The notes under the pieces were generated by a model, which was not told the origin of the DNA, did not search any database, and saw nothing but the letters and a program-made list of their open reading frames with translations. A stretch of DNA of 64,000 bases, taken from Manduca sexta (lineage: Eukaryota; Arthropoda; Insecta; Lepidoptera; Sphingidae). Shown here in pieces: positions 1 to 12,649 of this stretch. Position 1 is the first letter of the stretch. Each line of letters starts with the position of its first letter. The position numbers and the translations under genes were made by a program. The stretch lies in NCBI RefSeq assembly GCF_014839805.1, contig NC_051121.1:6989116-7053115 (forward strand), written 5' to 3'.

Positions 1-2146
1 AGTCTCAGGCAGGACAACATCCAACTCTTGCTCTGGATCACTCCGACTGGTTTCTTCTTCAGGAACCCTTACAATACAATTGTTCTTTATAGTATACATT
101 GTTTTCTTCTTAGGGCCGATAAACTTATCTCTTGGACCTCTTGGTCTTATTGGAACTTTAGGAGGCGCCTCTTGGAGGTCCCAAAGACTTCCTGGTCTGC
201 TAGTTGTACTTTGATTAGGAATGGGTGAGGTTTGTTTAGGCCCTGATTCAATTCTATTTTTTCTTCTTTCTAGTCTTCTTAAAATCTTTCTCCTTTTAGT
301 GATTGGTGGAATATTACTCTTTAAATGACCAAATAAACTGTGTTCCAAGTCCTTTATCCTATTGATAGGGTGCCCCTTGGGGTAGGCAGGAGAATTCTTT
401 TGTGAAGATTCTATATTTTCTTCTCTTGATGTAGTTGGTTCTTTGTCTTCAAGTGACTCTCTGTAAATAATTTTGTGTCTCATATTATAAAATAGGAAAT
501 TTTTCATTCAAATAGACTGGCTCCTGTTATTTTTAATGTCTACAATACTTATAAATTATAACAAAAACTTAAATATTAAGCTGCAATTACACTTGGTCAT
601 TAGCTGCCATTCTATTGCCTATGGAATTCACATAATCAACTAATTGTAAATGAATGGAGTTGAATATGCCCACATTCGAAAAGCTTTCATTTTGGTTACC
701 TGAACCATTTTCCTTTCAATTTTCAAGCAGTACTTCTGCACTCGTCACCATGAATAATGTTGCTCTCAAAAGAGGCAATGTAATTAAAGCACTGAGTGCC
801 GGAATTCAAGCAATATCTTACATGCACCCAAATAGGGGTTAACAACAAATTGTAATTGTGCCATAAAGTGAGAGAAACTTGTCATTAGGACAAAAAATTT
901 ATTCTGTATGTAAGAGACAAGGAGATTTAGGTAATCTTTTTTTATAAAATGATATATTTTGTAAAATATACAAAGCAAGGAAGTTATTATGTAAAAAATC
1001 AAATAATATTCTTATTGGAAAAAATTTCCCCTTTTCTGCTATAATCTAAAATTTTAACTTATAGGCATACAAATTAATTGTCCTTTAAAACATATAGTAA
1101 AGGAATTTTGCAAACACTGTACAATATGTCTCAAATAAATACAGCTTGAAATTTATTGCAGATTAAAATCCAAGCGGACCTCTTAAACCCCAAAATATGG
1201 AACTTATTATTATTACAGTCAAGGAGAAATTAAATACATACACGCATAAACTATCCATAAAGCTCTTCTCATGTTCAGTCATCATGATGTGAAATCACCA
1301 CAATATGAAAAAATATTGTAACCAAAGGCTTTAGGTAGTAATACCATACTAAACCTATAACCTGGAGAGCTTTTATAAGTGGTCCACCGACATTTATGCA
1401 CCACCAAATCAAGTAAATATTGAGTAGACCCAGCCTTTGACCTAGGTAAAGTAACAGGAATTTATATTGGGTAGATAATGGCAATTGTAATGGTGTATAA
1501 AGTCTACCAATCTACACTAGGCCAATGTAGTGCACTAAGGTCTAATCCCTCAGTAGTAGAGCAGCCCGTGCCCAGCAGTGGGACAGTATACAGGACTGAT
1601 ATTATTACAGAATATATTGACAGTTTTAATAGAAACAGCATGTTAGTGTACAAAATGTATGGTGCCAACTGTTTTCCCCAAAGATATCTCCTAGTTCCTC
1701 CTGCTGGGCCCATAAACAAAAAAGAGATTACTGGCCTGATGGTATGCGTTTACAAACACTTATGAGAGGCAACTATGCCAATTACCTAAGCAATGTATGT
1801 TGCTGATTAAAGAAACAATAGGGACTTTGCCAAAAGTCTATAAAAAATTAACAATATCTTACCTATTTTCCGCCTCAAGTTTAGCAACTTTTCTGTATAT
1901 AGCGTTTAATTTTCTCTCTAACACTTGGGACTCGATCTTCTTGCCCTCATCTAAGTTTCCGGCTTCATTATCCAAATATAACTTTACCTCGTCAGCAGTT
2001 AGTCCGGCTTTTTTCAACCACTCTAATCGTTGCACGTCTTTATCTGCTTTCCTGAACTCTTCAAGGGATGATAGTCCATATTTAGTGAAAGGTAAAACCT
2101 CAGTGGTTTTTTCAAACTCCTTTGGTAGCGATTCACTGTGGATCAA
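1..2146 (-). CDS. unrecognised coiled-coil protein gene, 5' part (leaves by the left edge)
   Basis: Two coding exons are visible: 2146-1863 (ATG at 2146-2144) and 478-1, still open at the window edge. The donor after 1863 reads G|GTAAGA and the acceptor before 478 reads ATGAG|ACAC. The phase is maintained: two bases AG plus A give Arg, so the join reads AENR-HKIIY. The first ~95 residues are charged and helical, with a C-terminal stretch (ERKLNAIYRKVAKLEAENR) that looks like a coiled coil. The second exon is basic and proline-rich (PITKRRKILRRLERRKNR and RPRGPRDKFIGPKKK), suggesting a nuclear or scaffold-like protein. No signal peptide or membrane segment is visible. I do not recognise the family and assign no function. 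The agreeing phase across the intron makes a real gene likely. It is divergent from the ENOX gene 1.95 kb away. Confidence 0.7.
479..1862 (-). other. intron 1 of the coiled-coil gene
   Basis: AT-rich intron of 1.4 kb. It holds a SINE-1 fragment at about 1505-1610 and no other coding signal that I could support. Confidence 0.6.
1505..1610 (+). repeat. SINE-1 fragment (no tRNA head)
   Basis: The segment is the reverse complement of the body of the elements at 21376-21697 and 49565-49900: it shares the 'ctactactga', 'cccagcagtgggacagta' and 'gatattatta' blocks. The tRNA-like 5' head is absent, so it is a truncated copy. Confidence 0.6.
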
Positions 2147-4094
2147 AGTGTATTATTGTTTTTAGCGCGCAAATAACACGGCACTAATAATGCAAGAATT
2201 CTTTACAAAATACTTTTTTTTTTCTGTGCAACTAATTCCGGAAACAAAAACACTCACCACATTGACGATGTTAATTATAATATCTACAGTCAACACAATA
2301 TTCTCGTAAAACAATCAACTTTGAGTTATTGATTTTATCAATCAAAACAAAGTGAAATATACTAGTGGTGGCGGTTATCAAATATATGGAATAAACATTT
2401 CGAATAAAATGACATAAGTAATCTTGATTTTATTATTTATTCATAATTACTATTTACCATAATATAGTTTCACTTGGCCAGTGGTAGCGTTTACATAATA
2501 TTAATAATACATTTTTTATTATAACATTCTCGTTTGATTAAGCCTATCATTCGTAATCGTAATCGCGCATAAATTTTATATATCTATGTACAGCACTGAC
2601 GTCAGAATTTAGATGTAAACTGTGAAAATTACGTCTAGGTATGTACCTGTTAGCTATCTATCTATACTATTACATAATGTAGAAGAGTTTGTTTGTTTGA
2701 ACGCGCTAATCTCAGGTCCGTTTATCAAGAAAGACTATATAAAATCACGCTATGACCAATAAGAACGGAGTATTAGTGAAAAATATTGCCAAAACGGGGA
2801 AAATTGATTCCTTTTGAGAGCTTGCGTTGCATGTGAGGAATACTTATCCCGGAAATCACTTTCATGTGGGCGAAGCCGCGAGCAAAATTTAGTTATAATT
2901 GTATGCATATACCCAACCAATACGGATTTCCCGAGTTTATGGTATATGTAAAAACGATTCGAATTAATTCAAATCATGTTGTCGAAAAACAAATTAATCG
3001 AGGTTCGTTGCGTTGCGGTTGCATTCTTCTCGTCAAATTGACGACCTTTAAATATAATAGCTACATATAAGTTTATAAAACTAAGATTCGAAAAAGGTCG
3101 GGTTCGATTAACGTTGTGTTGAAAATTAGTATTGTTTTTGCACCACGTCTCAGTCCTTATGCAATATATGAACACATACTCTACTACATACACGTATACT
3201 CTACTTTTTATAAATATATTTCGGAATGACAAAAATATACCAAACCTTGGTAAATTTTATTTATAGATTTTAACTCAATCATATCTCAGACGAGTATTAG
3301 TACAATTATAACAGCATAAAGAATCGAGTTGATGCATCTCTAGGCTGGCTTATCAGTTCTCTAGTTCAGAGTTGCCAGGTATACAGTTTTATCTATATTA
3401 CATTTATACAAACTTACACAATACATTAAAACATGAATTATCGGATTTTAAATGAATATGTTCATATATCTATAAAATATTTTACAATTCGGAAATAATT
3501 TCTACATGTTCTAGATGTACTGTACTTTTACATGTACTTTTTAGGTTGCGATTGTCTTTGCATAATCATAAGTAAACATATTGTATAATATTTTTAGGTA
3601 TTTTTGACAGCATACAGCAAAGAGAATTATAATATATATGGAAAGCATATTATATGCTAAGCTGCATATAGTAAGTAACATACATTGGTAACATATTACG
3701 CAAAGAGAAATATATAGGAAAATACTAGGTACATTTTGACTTTTAGAGTATTGTAATGCTCTTTTATGCGCTTTGATTTTGACAGTGAAAATGTCGTGTA
3801 ATTTCACAATCTAAAAATTGAATTGAATTGAATCTATGATGTCGTATTCTTTGAGTTTGATCATTGAACAGTACTAGAGATAAAATTACGTTTTCGTTTT
3901 AGTTTATTGTGGAATGTGGTCCTGGGAATCCTAAAGAATACACGTACATACATTTCGATAATTTCTGTAGACTGCGACGTATAATATAATTTATTTTTAC
4001 CATTTACCACTATATGCTAGTAATATACTCATTGTTTTGAACTGTATTATCTTTTTACCACTTCAAACAGTAAAATATAACTTGGAAAACAAAC
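2147..4094. other. divergent intergenic region
   Basis: AT-rich spacer of 1.95 kb between the minus-strand coiled-coil gene and ENOX. It contains one small Helitron (2661-2892) and presumably both promoters. A splice-acceptor-like site (cttcaaacag, ending at 4070) lies 24 bp before the ENOX ATG, so an untranslated ENOX exon probably sits somewhere in this stretch. I could not locate it with confidence. Confidence 0.5.
2661..2892 (+). mobile_element. short non-autonomous Helitron (232 bp)
   Basis: It begins TCTATACTATTACATAATG after an A and ends with the small GC hairpin GGGCGAAGCCGCGAGCAAAA followed by TTTAG and a T. It shares the 5' start, the 'gagtttgtttgtttgaacgc' block and the 3' hairpin with the 1-kb Helitrons in vermilion intron 1. 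The last four bases are a decayed form of CTAG. Confidence 0.7.
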
Positions 4095-7000
4095 ATGAGT
4101 TGGCCAAGCGAGCAATACATGTTGCCCAATATGATGGGAATGCAACCTATGATGTGGCCAAACATGATGCCCAATGCCATGCAACCGAACACCATGCCCG
4201 GAGAATATAACATGAACATACAACCCAACGGTAACGCAAATGGCGTTAATTTTATTGGAGTAGTGCCACCACAGCAAGAAAACCCTGTTCCTGTTATAGA
4301 AGATGTTGCAGAGCCAAGTGTTAATGATAAAACTGATCATAGAGACAGAAGGGATCGCGACAGAAACCGAGGTAATTGTTTTTTTATCAATTATGTCAGG
4401 AGGAAAATTAATTCAATTGGCATCATTACATGAAGTACCATGTAGCCTATTCTCTTCTCATCTTTGAATACTGAAGTGACAGTATTGATAAGTCATCATG
4501 AGTATGAATATTTTTTTGCTTGTAGTTCTGTTGGTGTGAAAGATATTTGCTGGAATTGAGTGGTTTTCGAAGATAAAAGTAGCCCTAGTAATTTATAATG
4601 TTGGTTTTTGCAACAAAACTTGGTTCTAAAGCTTCTTTATTTATTATTATTAGTTACCAGGCAGTCAGTTTGTTCAACCGATATGCCTGTTTTTTTTTTA
4701 TATTAGTTTTAATGACTACACAAGCTTGCCATTCGCTTGATGGTAAGCGATACAACCGTCCATGAGCAGTAGAAACACCAACCAATACCTTAAATTATAA
4801 AGTATTTTATGGTATTCCACTGTGCCATCCTGAGATATGAGATGTTAAGTCTTATTATATCTGTTAGTTACACTGGCTACAATGTCCTTCAAACTGGAAC
4901 ACAACAGTGAACTTACTGTGCTGCTTGGTGGGAGAAATAGACATTGCGGTAATACCTACCCAGGCGGACTCTCACATATGAAAGACCTACCATCAGCATC
5001 TTGCAATACTCGATTCAGATTTCACTTCCCAGAAAATATTTATCAAGTTTGTAAACAGACCTGTTCACATTTTCCGCTGCAACCACATTCTGTGGGAGAT
5101 TATTTCACCCTCTTACTACTCTATTCATCAAGAAATGCATAATATGTTGTTTGTTAGTGGACAAGGATACAATAGTTTTTTGTTATGGCCCCTGAGACAA
5201 ACATTGGTGTCTTGGTTAAACACATAATTTGCAAGCTAATTGAGTATTCTGTTTAGCAGACAGGGGACGCCATGGAAGGTCCCGTGAACGCGACCGCAAT
5301 GACAGATCTGACAGGAACGACAGAAGCCGAAGTGACCGGCGTGAAAGACGCACTAAGTGGAGTAGTGAGAATGTCACTAACAATGCGTCGAGTTATAATG
5401 CCGGTAATATGATGATGCCTGGTAAGAAACATTTCTTTTATTTTGTATCAAATATTGCATATGGAAAGTTGTCAAGTCATACCATGAAGACACTTTGAAA
5501 ATCCTAATGAAATAATTTTTGCAGTATACAGTCATACTTATAAACTTGTTTTAGTGTTAAGAGGTGGTTAAGAATTGCTTAAATAGCTGTCAAATCATCA
5601 CAGGTTCCAAGTTTAAACCTTATTAAGAGGCAAGATGCAGGTTTTGACTTACAGCTGATAAAATAAATTTGTGTTTTAACTAAGCATAACTTTGTGGAAT
5701 TTTTATAAGTAAGACTGATAATGTAAATGCAAATAATGTATCATACTATGCAAAAATATTCAGAATAACAGTAACAAAATATTATTCATGTCATTTTTTA
5801 TTTTAAAGGCAATATGATGCAATATGGTAACATGATGCCCCACCAGGCAATGGATATGGCAAATATGTCCAACATGCCAAATATGGCCAATATGATACAA
5901 CCAATGCAGATGTCCGGCATGATGGATCAAAATATGATGATGATGAATCAAATGCCGATGATGACAAATCAGCCAATATATCTCACCGATAGTGTTCTAC
6001 TACTGCCAATCCCTGGAACAATGCTACCACAACGTATGAACCGCCCTGTAGGCTGCCGGACTGTATTTATTGGAGGTTTACCAAACCGAATAACCGAGAG
6101 CCTTGTTAGTGAGATGTTTGCACGTTTTGGAGATATTGATTCGATTAAAATCCAGAAACAAGGTGTCTGTCATGTCCGGTTTGTTAAGCCGGAGTCTGTG
6201 GAACAGTCATTCTGTTTGTCGGGTTATCGGTTCAAGTATCAAGACCAGATGGATGCAGAGGCTATTCCGATATTTGTGGATTATGCTTTGGTAAGTATTT
6301 TATTACTAAACTATAATTTTAATATGTTTTATGATATTAAATTTAAAAGCCATGAGTTTTGTAGAATGTACAAAACTCATGGCTTTTAAACTTTTTATGG
6401 AGTTAAAAAGAAAGTGTTTACTGGCAACCTTACACAAAGTTGACATCATATCTAGAAATATTTCTCAAGGCATGGCGTCAAGCTGATGGTAAGGTTAATG
6501 AGTATTTTCAAAATAAATGAGCATGACAAAATAGTTTTTGCAGATTTTTCTTTCATATTTATTTTTTCGTGTTAATACATTCACTCTATGTATTATTTAT
6601 TAAAAAAAAATACAATATTTTGAAAAAAATATTTCATTACTGACAATTAATATGAGAAATATTCTTATACTGTCCATTATGGTAGAATACAAACATCCGT
6701 TTCATGTAACAGAATCGCGATGACCAAGAAGAACAGGAGAGACATCGGCGCCGGAGGGACCCCACTCCGCCACGGATCGAACCGTTCCTAGCAACTACAT
6801 TGTCATCACTTACTGAAAAGATCAAGAGTGACACGGAGTTCACTGAAGCAGCACCTGTAAGTAAATTATTTTACTATTAACTGATTCTATAAATTCTGAG
6901 AAGTGATTTCTTAGCTATTACAATAATTCAAGACATATGGGGTTGGCATATAAAAAAAAAAGAAAAACTCCAAATTAAACATTAATAATAAAAAAATGTT

Positions 7001-10000
7001 CAAGACATTACTTCGTACAAACAAAAAACATAATGTGATTTATTATTTTTCTAGACGCTTGCCGGGTGGCTGGAGAGGGGAGAATGTAATAAGAAGAACG
7101 CAAACACTTTCTACTCTCTGATACAAGCCACAAACAACCACATACGTCGTCTCGTCAACGAGAAAATGCAAATCGATGAAGAATTCCATGGAATGAAGAA
7201 CAGTTTCAAAGATAAATTCCTGCACGTCTTGGCGCAATGTAAGTGTTATTTAGTATTTATTTTTTATTCAAATAGCGCAGGGGAAAAAGTTAAGAAGGTC
7301 TCAACTTAAAATTGCGAGTCAACGGTACGCGAAAGGCAGTCGCCGTGCAACATTTAATTTATTTATAAGTACTTATATCAAATAGATTTAAATTGCTAGA
7401 CATGTACAATATACAGTAAACCTGTACAGTGCACACCAAAGAATTTCACTCATAACCATTAGAAAGATATAACTGGTTAGCTTCTTTTTTTGTAGAGCGT
7501 CATCTCTGTCACGCACAGACCACAGTGCACAGGTCCATGTGATGATTTGTCGCTGACTTATCAACTCTATTTCTACTATTCCGATTGACTTCACTTATAA
7601 TTTGGAAGTAACTTGTTCGATTCTGCATGTCTATAAATTTAAATCTAAAGCAGTGATTGCGGTCAGCAGCGTCGTGATGCAACGGTCAAGTATGTATACT
7701 AAGTTCCTGAAGTGTGGTGCTGAAAGCTGAAATGTGGCACATCAACGGCAACATCGACAAAATAATACTTTCTGCAATATTTGACAGGCGACAGGAATTT
7801 TTAATACTTATTATTAGAATTTAAACCCTATACAGCAGTAGCGGCCTTAAACGTCACGAGGCCCCAGGTGAAAGCTCGTGGTATCATATAATTTATATCC
7901 GCCCGGATAGCGACCACCGTACACAAGGTGTCAAAATCCGCCATAGTGGCCGTCGTAAGTTTAGCGTGCTCCGGAATCAGCCTGTGTATATCCGGTTCCA
8001 ATAGGCAGGGGGTAACCATATCTTGTTAGTTGAAATTCTATTGGACTCCACTCCTTTTACCATCAAGTGCAATGCCTGGGCGAAGCAAAACAAAGAGCCC
8101 TGGATTTAACAGCTTCGTCCGTAAGATCGTTAAAAAAAGGGTCGTCAAGGCACCACGCGAGGCTCCTGTAAGCACGAGGCCCCGGATGGTTGCCCAGTTC
8201 GCCTCCCCCCTAAGGCCTTCTCTGCTGTATAGTGTATACTTAACGTTGCATGCAGGTTTTTTCCTCTAATGACATAAGTATGCATTAGGAAGGGATTTTT
8301 AAACACTCACCTAAAGGTATAAAATGGTAGTTTAAAGATTGTATGGAGAAATAACATATAATATACAGTCACGCGGAGCGAAGCCAAGATCAAGAAGTAG
8401 TTTCAAATAAGTTAATTTTGTCACACCGTATTGTTTAGTGTGCAAGAAAAGGTAACGTTATTAGACATGTTTAATAGGTATAATGTAATAGTATTGTGGG
8501 AGGTGAGTATAAGTTTGAAGAAAATAATTTATTGCATGACGCCCAGACCTGGTAAGTATGATTAAAAATAACTTCATGTATATTCTCGTTTTACGTACAT
8601 ATTGTTTGAAAGTATCAAGATTGGTTTGGATTACGAAAAGTATTTATAGTCAATCTTTATGTCCCGTCTGAAGTTAGCCACAAGTTGCGTGACAGCTAGT
8701 GGTTTCAGATACTAAAAATCTATGTATGCGACATTTTCAAAGGACAACGCGTTTTAAATTCAGACCGGACATAAGTTAATATGGATGAAGTTATTTGTTG
8801 TTATAAAAGTATATTATCATATAAAAACATTTTTCTTATTATTTTTTTTTATTTTTATTATTTGTGTTTAATTATTGTTATAAAATGGCATTTTATGTTC
8901 GGTTTATACAAAAAGAAACAGTTGGAAATGGATCTATGTAAATTAAGTCCAATAACGTTTAAACAGAACATGGAATGTACATTTTAGTTTGTCAATTTAC
9001 GATATTTGTCAAACGCAGTCGAGCAGGTAGCGAAAATTTTGAGCGCCGCGAAACACCAGCGCGTGTCCGACCATTTCACCAAGCAGCAGCGGCGCAACGT
9101 CGAGATGTGGCTCAAAATGACCGAGGTACGTCATGCTCACAAGAGGTAGTAAGGAAACTGGCCTGTTCCTTGCTACTTAGCTTTTTAAGTAACTTTTCTA
9201 CGGGCAAGTGTATTACGCCAATTTGCGTATAGATACAATTAATCACAAAGCCAGTGCCAGTAGGGTTTCAACGTATTATTGACGCGGACCACAATCAACT
9301 ATTACTTCGATGCAGATAAGATAGTTTTGGAGCTTATGGTTTCCTCAAGTGATGCATTTGCAAGGGTATTAAAGTTTCCTCACTAGTTTACGATCACGAG
9401 AATTGTTACGGGGAAATAATCTATAAATTTAATTCATTTATAGATAAATTTTCTGAAGTTTCCCAAAAATTGGAATTGTCAAGATACATTTGCCCGTAGA
9501 GAAGACTATCATATTATTTGATTTATCAGATCAAGTGCAATTTCTCATGAAACCTGGCAAATAAACAGAAGTACATATTTTCAAAACGATTTTAATTTTA
9601 AGACTGATGGTAATGTGCACTCAGAATTACTTTTAAAAAAAAATTAAGCTAAGCTATAGTTTGTAAGAGAAGGTACACCGCCGTAGGTAAGTGTTCAGGT
9701 AAGCTGCTGATGGACGTTGAATGGAAGATTCATCAGAAAGAATTCGTTCACAAATCAGTAGATAATAGGACTTGTACAGGTAAATATTCCGCCACAAAAT
9801 GAACTCACCAAAATATAATTTGAGGAATGTTCGAGTTCTGTAAGTGTTAGCAGTGTATGATACCGTCTAAATGATATCTACTGGCCATAAAAATGGACTT
9901 TGGTTGTAAATTGTCCCTTGTTAATTAATGATTGGGATAACAGTCTTCAAGCAGTGGAGAGTACAGTGGTTGTACGCAACGATCTCGCAAATGAAAAAGA

Positions 10001-11990
10001 TATTCCCAACTATACTAAAAAAGATGAAATTTTTTATTCTTAAAGCTCCAAAGAAATAACCTGCTTGGGATATGCTAATTAAAATGTATTCCTCCCCGTA
10101 AGTAATGAAAGGAAGGAGAGAGTTGCGTAACCCGACAGTTGGGACCAAATGTTTGCTAAAGGAAAACGACGCAGGATGGTATAGATATGGATGACCAGGT
10201 AAAATATGGTAGGAGCTCGTTGGATGTTGGTAGTACACAGGATTGCAGACTATAGGAGTAGCCTGTTAAGCAGTAACTCACTTGGAACAGAAAAGCGATC
10301 AGAGCTGAAAGGTAAGGGTGCAGAAATTAGCAGCTTCTAACATGACATGAAGAAAACGTAAGTATATAGTAGGATATGTAAACTACGAAGAAATTGGCGA
10401 TCGTCTTAGAAGAATTTGGATGGCGTAACTTCATCAAGGTATGCCGGACAAGTATTTCTTCTTTCTTCCCTACACAACCTACATCCAACGTATTTAGAGC
10501 GAATTTTTATGAACATGCTTTATCCAATTTCTTGGAAATACCTGGTTATCCTAATCGATTTACCTAAGTGTATGAACTTCGTCGAATGTTGGTAATAGTT
10601 GGAAATAAAGGTCCATTAATGGCGATTAACTACTTATAACTAGGGCTTTTTTGTGGGGCACGTGAAATATCGAAAAAAATGCCATTAAAAGGTACAGTAA
10701 GGTAGGGGTATACAAATAATTATGGAATTTCAACTTTCGAGAATTAGCGTGCCCCGAAAAAGGAAGTGACAAAAAAAGGCCTGCTTATAACGAATTTGAG
10801 CCAATATAAGATGGCACAATATGTGACATGCTATGGCCAGTGAGCTGATTATTGATTGGTTAAAATTTGAAAAGAATTTTTACAGAATTAAGATTTTAGT
10901 ATGACATGCTTATTAAGAAATTTACATTTTAGGAGGTAGACAACATGAAAGAAGAATACAATACTCTGTTCGACGAAGAGGAATCTGATACTAAAGCAGG
11001 AAAGAATGTGGTTCCAGTGGAGAAATACGAACAATTAAAGGTGAAAACATTTTGTGTCTTTTTATGAAATGTCAAGATATTTTGTCGTGTCTGGGCTTCG
11101 GATAAAAGTACCATTAGAATTGATAATTATCTGGTCGCAACGTATGGATTGCGATTATGGTACATAAAATAAAAATAAAAAAACATCCAAGAGATTAATA
11201 CGAAGTTGATTAAAACGTGGCCATAATAAAGGCTTATTTTAAATTTCAGAAAGAAAACGAGAACCTCGTTTACGAATTGGAAGGTTACAAGAACGAAGCA
11301 CATTTAGCTAAAGATGAGGCTGAGAGGAAATTTGAGACGTTTAAGGCACATTTCATCGCTGAACAGGCCTTGAAGAATGAACAGGTATCTTAAAGCTACT
11401 ACTAAGATGTTTTTTTTTAATTTATACTAGTGTAAATATCTATAGTATGTAGTCGTACCTTAATAAACCTTTTCAAAAGTTCTATAATTTGTATTTCATT
11501 AGCAAATATTGTATATCCACTATAAATTTATTGGTCTTTAAATTCTAATATTTATGAATTAGGACTATCGTTTTTTAATGGAAATAAACTGTATCATTAA
11601 AATGAATATTATGTGTCGAATAATACAGATTTTCTTATTTTTCAGCCACAGGAGTTCATACGAAAAATGCCCCTTTTACCATTTCCATCCGCAAACAACA
11701 ATCAATCTACAGCTGTGGAAAGCAAGGTCAACTTATCCAACTCAGAAGTACCGCATTCAGAAGCAAAGCTCATCAGTCTGATAACAGCTTTCCTTATGAT
11801 ACATCCGCTAGGAGCAACGTTAGATTACCTAGTGTCATACCTGAAGTCTATGATGCCAGAAGTGGCTCAAGTCACAGTCAGTAATATATTAACAAAGTAT
11901 AATGAAATATTCCAATGTAAAACTACTGGCGTGGGCGCTAACATCGAGCTCAAATGGTATTTTGTTACATTTGAATCAATAAAAAAATAG
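4095..11990 (+). CDS. ENOX: ENOX (ecto-NOX disulfide-thiol exchanger) homologue
   Basis: Nine coding exons: 4095-4371, 5260-5421, 5809-6290, 6713-6856, 7055-7238, 9019-9125, 10933-11040, 11250-11384, 11646-11990. All are GT-AG and phase-consistent, giving 647 aa (vertebrate ENOX1/2 are about 610-643). Order: Met-rich N-terminus (1-65); Arg/Asp/Ser-rich stretch (85-125); second Met-rich block (149-198, 21 Met in 52 residues); one RRM (about 229-305, RNP2 VFIGGL, RNP1-like GVCHVRF); helical region with the ENOX hallmarks WLERGE, NNHIRRLVNEK and LAQFEQVAKIL; coiled coil; and a C-terminal domain with HPLGATLDYLVSYL and TGVGANIELKW. The last motif corresponds to the TGVGA proposed as the nucleotide-binding site in vertebrate ENOX. 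ENOX proteins are reported as surface NADH/hydroquinone oxidases with disulfide-thiol exchange activity. No signal peptide is visible, as in vertebrate members. A 5' UTR exon is likely (acceptor at 4070). Confidence 0.92.
4372..5259 (+). other. ENOX intron 1
   Basis: Intron of 888 bp holding the dispersed repeat copy 4690-4996. It ends in a tandem acceptor ttagCAGACAG. Confidence 0.75.
4690..4996 (+). repeat. dispersed repeat R3, copy 1
   Basis: It closely resembles 31690-31989 over its full length: a poly-T start, 'agcttgcc..tcgcttgatggtaagcgata', 'ttagttacactggctacaat', 'cccaggcggactctcacat' and a final 'cctacca'. Shorter pieces lie at 23411-23484 (+), 16999-17058 (-) and 46372-46448 (-). 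The family is widespread in moth genomes; I cannot classify it further. No open frame of note. Confidence 0.7.
6342..6390. repeat. perfect 22-bp inverted repeat in ENOX intron 3
   Basis: Arms 6342-6363 and 6369-6390 are exact reverse complements around a 5-base spacer (gaatg). In the transcript this would be a 22-bp hairpin with a tight loop. Confidence 0.9.
7239..9018 (+). other. ENOX intron 5
   Basis: Intron of 1.78 kb containing a MITE (7833-8227). The remainder is AT-rich with no coding signal that I could see. Confidence 0.75.
7833..8227. mobile_element. MITE with terminal inverted repeats
   Basis: The left end CAGCAGTAGCGGCCTTA pairs with the right end TAAGGCCTTCTCTGCTG as imperfect 17-bp inverted repeats. 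Both are flanked by TATA (7829-7832 and 8228-8231), which suggests a TA or TATA target duplication. It contains a block (7882-8015) also found at 21709-21834. The superfamily is not certain. Confidence 0.6.
9126..10932 (+). other. ENOX intron 6
   Basis: Intron of 1.8 kb, AT-rich. I see no recognisable repeat or gene in it. Confidence 0.6.
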
Positions 11991-12068
11991 ATGAAATAGA
12001 TAGAATTAGGTATAGTACTAGTTTTAATATCATGCATGTACTTGTAAATAATTATGTTTTATTTACAC

Positions 12069-12074
12069 AATAAA
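12069..12074 (+). promoter_or_regulatory. ENOX poly(A) signal
   Basis: Canonical AATAAA 79 bases after the ENOX stop codon, implying a short 3' UTR. Confidence 0.65.
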
Positions 12075-12649
12075 AATACTTTGATTTCTAAGTTTTCTAT
12101 TTTTTGTCTGACTGCTAATTGCAATTAACGATTCTAATAACCTTTTCAATCGATATGGAAAATAGACGAATCAGAATAAAGTTATTTGAAATGATTACAA
12201 ATACCTAGTTAATTCGATTGTTATATTCAAGCGATCGGATCGGATTGAGATAAGAGTCTTTAATTAAAATTTGCGGTAGGTACTTATAACTTGGAATTAC
12301 TATCATCAACTAAGAAGGAATTTAGTCAGCAATAAAGCAGAGTTTAAACATATTAGCTTATTTTTATACTGTTGTAAAAATAACATAACCTAAAGTAATA
12401 ATCCTGTGAAGTCAATAAAACAGTCAATTTAGCTATTTAGCTTAGGCGAAATTTAACAGATAATTAATATAAAATATCTATAAACAGTAATTTGTAGTCG
12501 CCAAATGCGTCGACAATACATGATATTTGACTACTGGCTTTATTTCTACATCCAAGAAGTATAGCCTCGTTTTTAGAAGCGACCTTACTGCCCGTAACCC
12601 ACAACTCGCGATTTTAAAGTTTTAATTACTTCAATTGGCAACATTGCGT

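Noticed and set aside
1859..2165. Plus-strand frame opposite the coiled-coil exon
   Set aside because: It is the antisense shadow of the minus-strand exon, whose splice phase and charged composition are convincing.
8030..8269. 79-residue basic open frame in ENOX intron 5
   Set aside because: It lies within the MITE 7833-8227 and runs over its inverted repeat; not a gene.
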